Source: G020348385 sp964580235 (GTDB taxonomy: Bacteria > Acidobacteriota > Aminicenantia > Aminicenantales > Aminicenantaceae). Taken from it: a stretch of DNA of 29,758 nucleotides. Under the pieces are notes generated by a model. That model was not told the DNA's origin, did not search any database, and saw nothing but the letters and a program-made list of their open reading frames with translations. The stretch lies in contig CAZOJY010000032.1 in assembly GCA_964580235.1 (NCBI GenBank), positions 1-29,758 on the forward strand. Direction: 5' to 3'. A program made the position numbers and the translations under genes. Position 1 is the first letter of the stretch; each line of letters begins with the position of its first letter. Below, piece by piece: positions 7,299-13,445 of this stretch.

Positions 7299-7410
7299 AA
7301 AGTTTTTTGGGGCCTCCAGAGGCTTCCTTCTCGGCTCACTTGACTGTTAAAGCACACATTGCGGATGTGGAAATTTTTCTGTGATGAATAAAAGAAAGAG
7401 TGAGGAGGAT

Positions 7411-7953
7411 TTAATTGCCGGAAGGCAGAGCAACTTTAGGAGCCCGAATCCAGCTGCCGTTCCAGTTGACCATATCATTTTTAAAAGCAGACCAGCTATC
7501 CACAGTGTAATAATTATCAACAGACGAAGCGGGGTCCCACGCCCATCCGTCTGAATTTCCGTCTTTTCCGTAAGATTCAATCACAAAATCATCCGGTCCA
7601 ACATCATCAGCGCTGATGCTACGCACGGCAGCTTGGCTCCCGAGGTAAACCTTGTAAGGCTCTCCCCAATAATCCACCACAGGACAAATTTTGATGTAGA
7701 ACGGGGTGATGGCTTGAACAAAATCGCTTGTGGGATTGATGTCCCCGCTCTGACTGAAAGTCCATTCTCCATTATCTGTGACGAAGTCAGAAGCCGCGGT
7801 GGCCATGGATACGATGTCTTTCATCGTGCTTTTCTGCTTGGATTTTTGGATAGCGGTAAGTGCATTCGGAATCAGTAATAAGGCAAGGATTCCGATGATG
7901 GCCACAACGATCAAAATCTCGATAAGGGTGAACCCTCTTTTTATTTTGAACAT
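7411..7953 (-). CDS. type IV pilin-like / GspG-type pseudopilin
   Basis: This 180-residue protein has a class III signal: MFKIKRG followed by FTLIEILIVVAIIGILALLLIP, with cleavage after Gly7 and the conserved Glu at mature position 5. The N-terminal helix is the membrane and assembly segment. The soluble part has the GspG-like pattern of a short repeat-helix, DNG, then ...VVDYWGEPYKVYL and FVIESYGKDGNSDG, where the acidic loop of GspG proteins binds calcium. No other secretion or pilus gene is nearby, so it is an orphan that would use machinery encoded elsewhere. A sigma-54-type promoter lies upstream. It may be a major pilin, a minor pilin or a T2SS pseudopilin; the length fits both. Confidence 0.88.
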   Translation of the reverse strand: MFKIKRGFTLIEILIVVAIIGILALLLIPNALTAIQKSKQKSTMKDIVSMATAASDFVTDNGEWTFSQSGDINPTSDFVQAITPFYIKICPVVDYWGEPYKVYLGSQAAVRSISADDVGPDDFVIESYGKDGNSDGWAWDPASSVDNYYTVDSWSAFKNDMVNWNGSWIRAPKVALPSGN

Positions 7954-8008
7954 GGGCCTTATTCCTCCGTAGTCTGTGATATTAGCAAAGTTCTTCCGTT
8001 ATTGATTA

Positions 8009-8024
8009 TGCAAGTATTGTGCCA
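8009..8024 (-). promoter_or_regulatory. sigma-54 (-24/-12) promoter of the pseudopilin gene
   Basis: The minus strand reads TGGCACAATACTTGCA, an exact fit to the RpoN consensus TGGCAC-N5-TTGCA with GG and GC twelve bases apart. Transcription would start near 7998, giving a ~45-nt leader with a GGAGG site (7964-7968) before the ATG at 7953. Sigma-54 with a PilR-type activator drives major pilin genes in several Proteobacteria and Desulfobacterota relatives, so this fits the gene. Confidence 0.8.
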
Positions 8025-8084
8025 GAGCAGCAGGAATATAACTAGTTGAAAATAAAACAGTAAATAGTATAAAGGAAATGAGAA

Positions 8085-8140
8085 TGTCGTGAAATGACAA
8101 TTATTTGTATTGATGCGACAATATTTGTTATTTTTTGTCG
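8085..8140 (-). promoter_or_regulatory. candidate activator sites upstream of the sigma-54 promoter
   Basis: Two dyads built on TGTC/GACA lie 60-130 bp upstream of the -24/-12 promoter: TGTC-N7-GACA (8085-8099) and CGACAA-N13-TTGTCG (8116-8121 and 8135-8140). TGTC half sites have been described for the pilin activator PilR in Pseudomonas, and the distance suits an enhancer-binding protein. The assignment to PilR is inference. Confidence 0.4.
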
Positions 8141-8207
8141 GATTTCTTGCCAGATTTCAGTGCCAAAGCAGAACAAGTTATTTTTATCAAGGTCTACACA
8201 GCCTGAG

Positions 8208-9236
8208 TTAAAAGGTAATGATGGAACGGAGTGATTCTCCCTTCCTCATCAGTTCGAACGCATCGTTTATTTCTTCGAGCTTGAATTTGTGGGTTATCAC
8301 AGGCGCTAACTGGATTTTTCCAATACGGACCATCTCGATGATCTTGGGATAATCCACCGGACGGCAGCCCAGGGATCCCTTGATTTCGATCTCCCGGAAC
8401 ATCAGTCTGGCCGCATTGATCGGAACATCGAGGTGTGTGTAACCCACCTGGCAGTGGCGGCCTCCAGGTTTCACGGAACTGGTGGCCAGTACGATCGTTT
8501 TGGGATTGCCGATCGCTTCGATGGAAATATCAGCACCCCCTCCTGTTAAAGATCTGATCTGTTTGATAAGGGCTTTGTCCTCTATATTTTTGGCATTGAT
8601 CGTATGCTGAGCGCCAAGCTTTTTGGCTACCTCTAATTTTTTGTCGACGATATCCACCGCGATGACAAATCCTCCTGCCGCTGCTGCAGTTTGGACAACA
8701 TTGATGCCCACCCCTCCACAGCCGAATATCACAACTGAATCCCCCGGCCGGACCTGAGCCCTGTTCTTCACCGCGTGAAAGGGGGTGGAGATGGCATCTG
8801 CAATAATGCTCGATTCTTCGATTGGGAGGTCTTCCGGGAGGTGTTGACAGTCTTTGGCAGGAACCCTGGTGTATTCTGCGTAGGCGCCGTCTATATGGTT
8901 CCCCAACATTATCATATTTAAACAGATGTTTTCTTTCCCGAGACGGCAGTTGTTGCAATGCCCGCAGGAAAAAACCGGTGGGAGAAGGACTCTATCACCA
9001 ACCTGGAAGTTTTGGACATCTGCACCCACTTCCGCCACTATTCCTGAAGGCTCGTGTCCGAGAATCATCGGAGGTTTTTTGAAGGTGAGCACGCCGTGAT
9101 CGATGTAATGCAAGTCTGTGTTGCAGACACCGCAGGCGGCAATCCTCACAAGAATTTCATTGGAATCGATTTTTGGTGTTTCCACCTCTTCGATTTTTAA
9201 AGGCTGGTTAGGCCCGTGAAACACGGCGGCTTTCAT
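8208..9236 (-). CDS. had: zinc alcohol dehydrogenase, candidate 6-hydroxycyclohex-1-ene-1-carbonyl-CoA dehydrogenase
   Basis: This 342-residue medium-chain dehydrogenase has catalytic-zinc ligands Cys38, His61 and Glu62 (GVCNTDLH, LGHEPSG) and a structural-zinc quartet Cys91, 94, 97 and 105. The Rossmann motif is FGCGGVGINVVQ, and the acidic residue in AVDIVDKK favours NAD. It follows dch by 11 nt on the same strand with a strong AGGAGG site, so the two are co-transcribed. In known benzoyl-CoA clusters (Had, BamQ, BzdX) the enzyme next to the dienoyl-CoA hydratase oxidises 6-hydroxycyclohex-1-ene-1-carbonyl-CoA to the 6-oxo compound. That specific function rests on context; the enzyme family is certain. 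Length is slightly below the ~360 of characterised Had. Confidence 0.75.
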   Translation of the reverse strand: MKAAVFHGPNQPLKIEEVETPKIDSNEILVRIAACGVCNTDLHYIDHGVLTFKKPPMILGHEPSGIVAEVGADVQNFQVGDRVLLPPVFSCGHCNNCRLGKENICLNMIMLGNHIDGAYAEYTRVPAKDCQHLPEDLPIEESSIIADAISTPFHAVKNRAQVRPGDSVVIFGCGGVGINVVQTAAAAGGFVIAVDIVDKKLEVAKKLGAQHTINAKNIEDKALIKQIRSLTGGGADISIEAIGNPKTIVLATSSVKPGGRHCQVGYTHLDVPINAARLMFREIEIKGSLGCRPVDYPKIIEMVRIGKIQLAPVITHKFKLEEINDAFELMRKGESLRSIITF

Positions 9237-9247
9237 AACTTCCTCCT

Positions 9248-10018
9248 TTATCGATTTTTCCAGTCGGGCTTCCTCTTTTCCATGAAGGCCTTCAAACCTT
9301 CATGGGCATCCTCGGATGCCATCAGATCTTCGAGATACATCCTTTCGATTTTTTCCAATCCTTCGAGAAAGGACGCTTCCCATCCCAGCCGAATTCCTTT
9401 TTTAGCAAACTTCAGCCCGACCGGACTCAGCTCGGAAAATGGCTGGATGAAATGTGCCAATTCCTCATCATAAGCATCCAACGGGGCTATTTTGTTGACA
9501 AGTCCGATCCGCTCGGCTTCCACTGCATCGATGACCTTGCCGGTGAAAAGAAGCTCTGCGGCTCTTTTTAATCCGATGAGCTGCGGCATGATCAAAAGGG
9601 CAATCGGAGGGATCACGGAGAGTTTAATTTCCGGCTGGCCGATTTTGAGGTTTTCTGAGGCGAAAATCATGTCGCAGAATAGGGCCACTTCGCATCCGCC
9701 TCCCAAAGTAAATCCCATGGCGGCAGCCACCGAGACCTGGTTCAGCTTGGATAGATTGCGGAATATGTCATGGAAAACCCGGAGCATTTCTTCCACTTTT
9801 TCTGTGGTGTGTTCGGTAACGTCCACTCCCGCCGAAAATGCTTTTTCTCCCGAACCTGTGATGATCAAAACCTTGATATCTCCTCTGTCCATCAGGGTCG
9901 TGATCGCATCGTTCATCTCTTCCATCGTGGCAATGTTAAGGATGTTCATCGGCGGCCGGTTGATGGTCAGAAAGGCTCTGTCTTCCTTTAAATCAAAGAT
10001 GATGTTTTCATAACTCAT
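9248..10018 (-). CDS. dch: cyclohexa-1,5-diene-1-carbonyl-CoA hydratase
   Basis: The start is taken at 10018 (MSYENIIFDL) because GAGGGG lies just upstream; the open frame continues to 10246 but the extra residues do not look like a crotonase and cross the promoter region. The 256-residue crotonase-fold protein keeps both glutamates, Glu110 (LGGGCEVALFC) and Glu130 (GQPEIKLSV). It has features I associate with dienoyl-CoA hydratases: FSAGVDVTEHTTEKVEEML, VFHDIFR, and PPIA in place of the usual GAGGTQ. It would add water to cyclohexa-1,5-diene-1-carbonyl-CoA, the product of benzoyl-CoA reductase. Gene order dch-had supports this. A generic enoyl-CoA hydratase is the alternative. Confidence 0.82.
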   Translation of the reverse strand: MSYENIIFDLKEDRAFLTINRPPMNILNIATMEEMNDAITTLMDRGDIKVLIITGSGEKAFSAGVDVTEHTTEKVEEMLRVFHDIFRNLSKLNQVSVAAAMGFTLGGGCEVALFCDMIFASENLKIGQPEIKLSVIPPIALLIMPQLIGLKRAAELLFTGKVIDAVEAERIGLVNKIAPLDAYDEELAHFIQPFSELSPVGLKFAKKGIRLGWEASFLEGLEKIERMYLEDLMASEDAHEGLKAFMEKRKPDWKNR

Positions 10019-10055
10019 GATGCCCCTCTTTTTTTTTAAAATCCCATGGGAACCA

Positions 10056-10084
10056 TTCATATCATCTGCGTTCTTGCCTGTCAA
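10056..10084 (-). promoter_or_regulatory. promoter of dch-had
   Basis: On the minus strand TTGACA (10079-10084, perfect) and TATGAA (10056-10061, 4 of 6) are spaced exactly 17 bp. Transcription would start near 10048, about 30 nt before the dch ATG at 10018. It is back to back with the plus-strand promoter at 10091-10119, so one regulator bound between could control both directions. Confidence 0.6.
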
Positions 10085-10090
10085 GCAAGA

Positions 10091-10119
10091 TTGTCGGGGA
10101 CGATTGAATTTGCTATAAT
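10091..10119 (+). promoter_or_regulatory. promoter of the 10224-16952 gene set
   Basis: TTGTCG (10091-10096) and a perfect TATAAT (10114-10119) are spaced 17 bp. The start would be near 10126, giving a ~98-nt leader before the dehydrogenase at 10224. The leader ends in a tandem repeat and palindrome (10195-10216). Confidence 0.6.
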
Positions 10120-10194
10120 CCGGGACTAAAAATGAGCTGCAATGCAGAAGGTGTGTATGGAAATTATCACCAATTAAGTGGACGAATTTACAAA

Positions 10195-10216
10195 AATTAT
10201 GCAAATTATGCATAAT
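10195..10216. repeat. tandem AATTATGCA repeat with 12-bp palindrome
   Basis: AATTATGCA occurs twice in direct contact (10195-10203, 10204-10212), and ATTATGCATAAT (10205-10216) is a perfect palindrome. It ends 7 nt before the ATG at 10224, which has only a weak ribosome site (AGAG). It may be an operator or affect translation start. Confidence 0.4.
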
Positions 10217-10223
10217 AGAGCTC

Positions 10224-11291
10224 ATGTATAAACCCGAAGTCATCAAATCCTATGTCGGAGAGCTGCTGATCAAAAATAGAGTTCCCCGGCCAAAAGCCAA
10301 GATCACGGCCGAAGTCCTGGTAGAAGCGGATATGAGGGGGATTTTTTCCCACGGGATCAACAGCCTGGATTTGGTAGTGATCAACTCGATAAAACAGGGA
10401 GGGACGGACCCAAACGCCAAAGCTGAGGATAAAACGCGAAATCCTGACTTTCCGATCCGGCATATCGATGCCCATGGAGATCTCGGCCATCCCATGGCCA
10501 TGGATTCGGTTGGGATGGTCAAAAAATTGGCTCGGAGACATGGATATGGAAAAGTCTATGTGGGCAACGCCAACCATTTTGGCATCGGTGCCGTCTACAC
10601 GGAAAAGATATGTGCAGAGAAGGATCTTTCCGGAAGAGTCAACTGTACGACCCCTTCAATGGTGAAACCATATGGAGGAAGAAAAAAAAGACTGGGCACA
10701 AATATGATCGCATGGTCTGTTCCGTATGACCGGGGTTTTGTCACGATCGACATGGCCACCACCATTCATGCGGTGAGCGGTGTTCTTCGAGCACTGATAG
10801 AAATGATGCCTCTCCCGTTTCCCGTTGCCGATCCGGACGGATCGAAAATAACCGATGTTCGAGCGTTCGATGGATTCGTGGATTTTTTGAAACGGGGGTC
10901 CATGATTCCTCTGGGAGGCATGGGCGAGGAAGGAGCCGATGCGGGATACAAGGGAACAGGTCTGGCTATGCTTGTCGAATTGGACAATGTCATAGGTGCG
11001 GGTTCATCCACCTATGTCGATCCGCTGAGGGATGATGATGAACGCCGGATATGTCAGACATTCGAAGCCTGGCGCATCGATACCCTGTTTGAGCAGGATG
11101 ATGCGCTGGCACACATTTCAAAAACCATATCCGATATAAAATCGCGACAAGGAAAAGGGATGCTTCTCCCAGGGGAAAAAGAAGCACTCCAAAGGAAAAA
11201 ATCCCTAAAAGAGGGAATTCCCTACACAAAACCGCAAATCACCCGGCTGGAAAAATTGGGTCAGAGTGTCGGCTTGAGTCAACTCTCTTGA
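10224..11291 (+). CDS. Ldh2/malate-L-lactate dehydrogenase family oxidoreductase
   Basis: This 355-residue protein belongs to the Ldh2/MdhL family, NAD(P)-dependent dehydrogenases of 2-hydroxy acids (malate, lactate, sulfolactate, ureidoglycolate) that lack a Rossmann fold. Visible motifs are ADMRGIFSHGI (His43), the NxNHFG motif as NANHFGIGAVYT (His118), and LGTNMIAWSVPYD, where the family usually has GTNPIA. The following DMATTIHAVSG lacks the Gly-Lys common in the family, so the substrate may be unusual. It is 120 nt upstream of a 2-hydroxyacyl-CoA dehydratase-type subunit, and 2-oxo/2-hydroxy acid conversion upstream of such a dehydratase would make sense. Exact substrate is unknown. Confidence 0.82.
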   Translation: MYKPEVIKSYVGELLIKNRVPRPKAKITAEVLVEADMRGIFSHGINSLDLVVINSIKQGGTDPNAKAEDKTRNPDFPIRHIDAHGDLGHPMAMDSVGMVKKLARRHGYGKVYVGNANHFGIGAVYTEKICAEKDLSGRVNCTTPSMVKPYGGRKKRLGTNMIAWSVPYDRGFVTIDMATTIHAVSGVLRALIEMMPLPFPVADPDGSKITDVRAFDGFVDFLKRGSMIPLGGMGEEGADAGYKGTGLAMLVELDNVIGAGSSTYVDPLRDDDERRICQTFEAWRIDTLFEQDDALAHISKTISDIKSRQGKGMLLPGEKEALQRKKSLKEGIPYTKPQITRLEKLGQSVGLSQLS

Positions 11292-11310
11292 CTTGAAAAG
11301 GCAATGTTGA

Positions 11311-11348
11311 TATTTTGATATTCTTGGGAAAGGTACATATTTTGATAT
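11311..11348 (+). repeat. direct repeat TATTTTGATAT, 27-bp period
   Basis: The exact 11-mer occurs at 11311-11321 and 11338-11348. The 27-bp spacing is roughly two and a half helical turns. It lies in the 120-nt gap before the BcrC-like gene and may be a paired regulator site or an internal promoter region. No clear -35/-10 pair was found with it. Confidence 0.35.
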
Positions 11349-11411
11349 CCCCCCACTAATCTGTTTTCAAACACTTCGTCCCCTTTCCCCCTTATTTTTT
11401 AGGAGGAATAT

Positions 11412-12656
11412 ATGAGTGAGGAGAAAAAAACGGGCATTAAAAAAATCCAGGCTGCTGGTCATATGAGAAAAATCATGGCCGACTATTTTTATGAGCTGGA
11501 TCTTGCGGCGAAAAATGGATCACCAAAAATTGCATGGTGCACGAGCGTCGGACCTGCCGAACTGTTGCTCAGCCTTGGATTTCTTGTGTATTACCCTGAG
11601 AACCACGGTGCTATGCTGGGTGCCACAAGACTGGCTTCCAACTATATTCCTGTGGCCAATGCCACCGGGTATTCCCCGGATATTTGTTCCTATCTGACCA
11701 GTGATGTCGGGGCATTCATAAAAAAAGAGACTCCTCTCTCGCGTGCCTATGAGGGGATCAAGGGCGTTCCGCGGCCCGATGTTCTCGTATACAATACCAA
11801 CCAGTGCCGCGATGTCCAGGATTGGTTTTCTTGGTATTCCAGAGAGCTCAAGGTGCCTGCCCTCGGTATTTCCACTTACAGGAATATCGGAAAAATTACC
11901 GATGATCATCTTAGAAGCATCGAGAAACAGATCAAGGGATTGATTCCGGAATTGGAGGAGATTTCGGGGAAAAAGTTCGACATGGATAAATTTCGGGATG
12001 TTCTCGGTCTGTCGTATGACTGCACACAGCTCTGGAAGAGGGTCCTGGAGACAAACAAAAACATTCCTGCCCCGATCAGCTTCTTCGATGAGACAATTCA
12101 TATGGCCCCGGCAGTCGTGCTCAGGGGGAGAGAAACGGCCGTGGAGTATTATAATGTGCTCCTTCAGGAGCTGGAGGAACGGGTGGTGCAAAATGAGGGA
12201 GCCGTCGAAGACGAAAAATACCGTCTCTACTGGGAGGGAATGCCCATCTGGGGAAAACTCAGGGATTTGGCCGAATTTTTCATCGGTTTGAAAACAGCCG
12301 TTATCGCATCCACCTACTGCAACAGCTGGATATTCGATTCCTTCGATCCTGCCGATCCTTTTATGAGCATGGCACGGGCCTACACAGAAATTTTTATTGT
12401 GAGAGATGAGAATTTCAAGGAACGCTACATCCAAAAAATGGTCGAGATGTACGGATTGAATGGCCTTCTGTTTCATGATGCCAAGACCTGTCCGAACAAT
12501 TCCAACAACCGCTACGGCATGCCCGAAAGACTGGAGAAAAAACTCGGAATTCCTGCATTGACTATTAACGGAGATTTAAACGACCTGCGCTGTTATTCAG
12601 AAGAACAGGCCAAAACCAACATCGAGGCGTTTGTCGAACAATTGGCAGGCAAGTAG
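11412..12656 (+). CDS. benzoyl-CoA reductase / 2-hydroxyacyl-CoA dehydratase family subunit (BcrC/BzdN-like)
   Basis: This 414-residue protein belongs to the HgdB/BcrB-BcrC superfamily, which carries a [4Fe-4S] cluster and uses one very low-potential electron from an activator ATPase. Its cysteines are 43 (AWCTSVGPAE), 92 (PDICSYLTSD), 132 (NTNQCRDV), 204, 303, 360 (KTCPNNSNN) and 394 (DLRCYSEEQ); 43, 92, 132 and 360 are candidate cluster ligands. From memory of family sequences the C-terminal half looks closest to the BcrC/BzdN side of class I benzoyl-CoA reductase; this needs a phylogeny. Known enzymes need two such subunits, but only this one is here. It could be a dearomatising reductase subunit, a dehydratase subunit, or a homodimeric double-cubane-cluster protein. 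The activator gene follows after 3 nt. Confidence 0.85.
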   Translation: MSEEKKTGIKKIQAAGHMRKIMADYFYELDLAAKNGSPKIAWCTSVGPAELLLSLGFLVYYPENHGAMLGATRLASNYIPVANATGYSPDICSYLTSDVGAFIKKETPLSRAYEGIKGVPRPDVLVYNTNQCRDVQDWFSWYSRELKVPALGISTYRNIGKITDDHLRSIEKQIKGLIPELEEISGKKFDMDKFRDVLGLSYDCTQLWKRVLETNKNIPAPISFFDETIHMAPAVVLRGRETAVEYYNVLLQELEERVVQNEGAVEDEKYRLYWEGMPIWGKLRDLAEFFIGLKTAVIASTYCNSWIFDSFDPADPFMSMARAYTEIFIVRDENFKERYIQKMVEMYGLNGLLFHDAKTCPNNSNNRYGMPERLEKKLGIPALTINGDLNDLRCYSEEQAKTNIEAFVEQLAGK

Positions 12657-12659
12657 CCC

Positions 12660-13445
12660 ATGAGATATTTTGTTGGGATCGATGTTGGAGCCTCCACCAC
12701 CAAAGCTGTCATCCTTGGCAAAAATGCTGAGATCAAGGGCCATTCGGTCATCCATTCCGGCACTGATTTTGGCGCTGCTGCAGAAAATGTTCTCCGGCAG
12801 GCTTCGGCCGGATTCGAAAAAGAAATTTTGGATCATAAATTTGTGATCAGTACGGGCTATGGCAGGAGGAATGTTCCGTTTGCTGATTCGACCAAGACCG
12901 AAATCAGCTGTCACGCCAGGGGAAGTTATCACCATTATCAGCAGGCACATACGCTAATCGACATTGGGGGCCAGGACTCCAAGATCATAAAGATCGATAA
13001 CTCCGGCAAACTCACCGGTTTTAAGATGAACCGCAAATGTGCAGCGGGAACAGGTGCTTTTCTCGAAGAAATTGCCGCCCGGCTCAAGATCAAGATCGAA
13101 AAACTCGATGGACTTGCGCAAAAAGCTAAAAAAAATGTCTCAATCGGCAGCTACTGCACCGTGTTCACCGCAACGGAAATACTGACCAAAATCCGCCAGA
13201 ATGTTGCTCTCGAGGACATCATTAAAGGTATTTTTGATTCTGTGATAAAAAGGGCACTGGAGATGGACCCATTAGAGGGGAATATCGTGATGAGCGGGGG
13301 AGTGGTGGCCCACAATCCCTATTTTGTCAAAATGTTCGAAGAAAAACTCGGAAAAGAAATTTTTGTGCCTCCCCTGCCTCAATTGACCGGTGCTCGTGGT
13401 GCGGCTTTATTTGCTGCAAAAGCAAAAGGAGGAAAACATGCTTGA
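12660..13445 (+). CDS. HgdC/BcrD-type activator ATPase
   Basis: This 261-residue ASKHA-fold ATPase is the activator (archerase) for the preceding subunit. The phosphate loops are GIDVGASTTKAV (residues 6-17) and DIGGQDSK, with a third in MSGGVV. Cys127 in KCAAGTGAFLE and Cys166 in GSYCTVFTATEI are the two residues that, in a homodimer, hold one bridging [4Fe-4S] cluster; they fall at the same numbers as in Acidaminococcus HgdC. ATP hydrolysis would drive single-electron transfer to the BcrC-like partner. Only one activator-type gene is present, as in dehydratase systems, whereas class I benzoyl-CoA reductases have two different ones. It overlaps the next gene by 8 nt. Confidence 0.92.
   Translation: MRYFVGIDVGASTTKAVILGKNAEIKGHSVIHSGTDFGAAAENVLRQASAGFEKEILDHKFVISTGYGRRNVPFADSTKTEISCHARGSYHHYQQAHTLIDIGGQDSKIIKIDNSGKLTGFKMNRKCAAGTGAFLEEIAARLKIKIEKLDGLAQKAKKNVSIGSYCTVFTATEILTKIRQNVALEDIIKGIFDSVIKRALEMDPLEGNIVMSGGVVAHNPYFVKMFEEKLGKEIFVPPLPQLTGARGAALFAAKAKGGKHA

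Noticed and set aside
7312..7323. GCCTC/GAGGC hairpin as terminator of the pseudopilin gene
   Set aside because: The loop is only 2 nt and no T-run follows directly on the minus strand.
10019..10246. N-terminal extension of Dch
   Set aside because: The extra 76 residues are not crotonase-like, cross both promoters, and overlap the divergent gene start; ATG 10018 has the ribosome site.
11520..12476. 318-codon minus-strand ORF
   Set aside because: It is opposite the BcrC-like gene and shows no motif or translation signal; treated as a shadow.
11412..13445. Calling a complete class I benzoyl-CoA reductase
   Set aside because: Only one catalytic-type and one activator-type subunit are present instead of four different ones.
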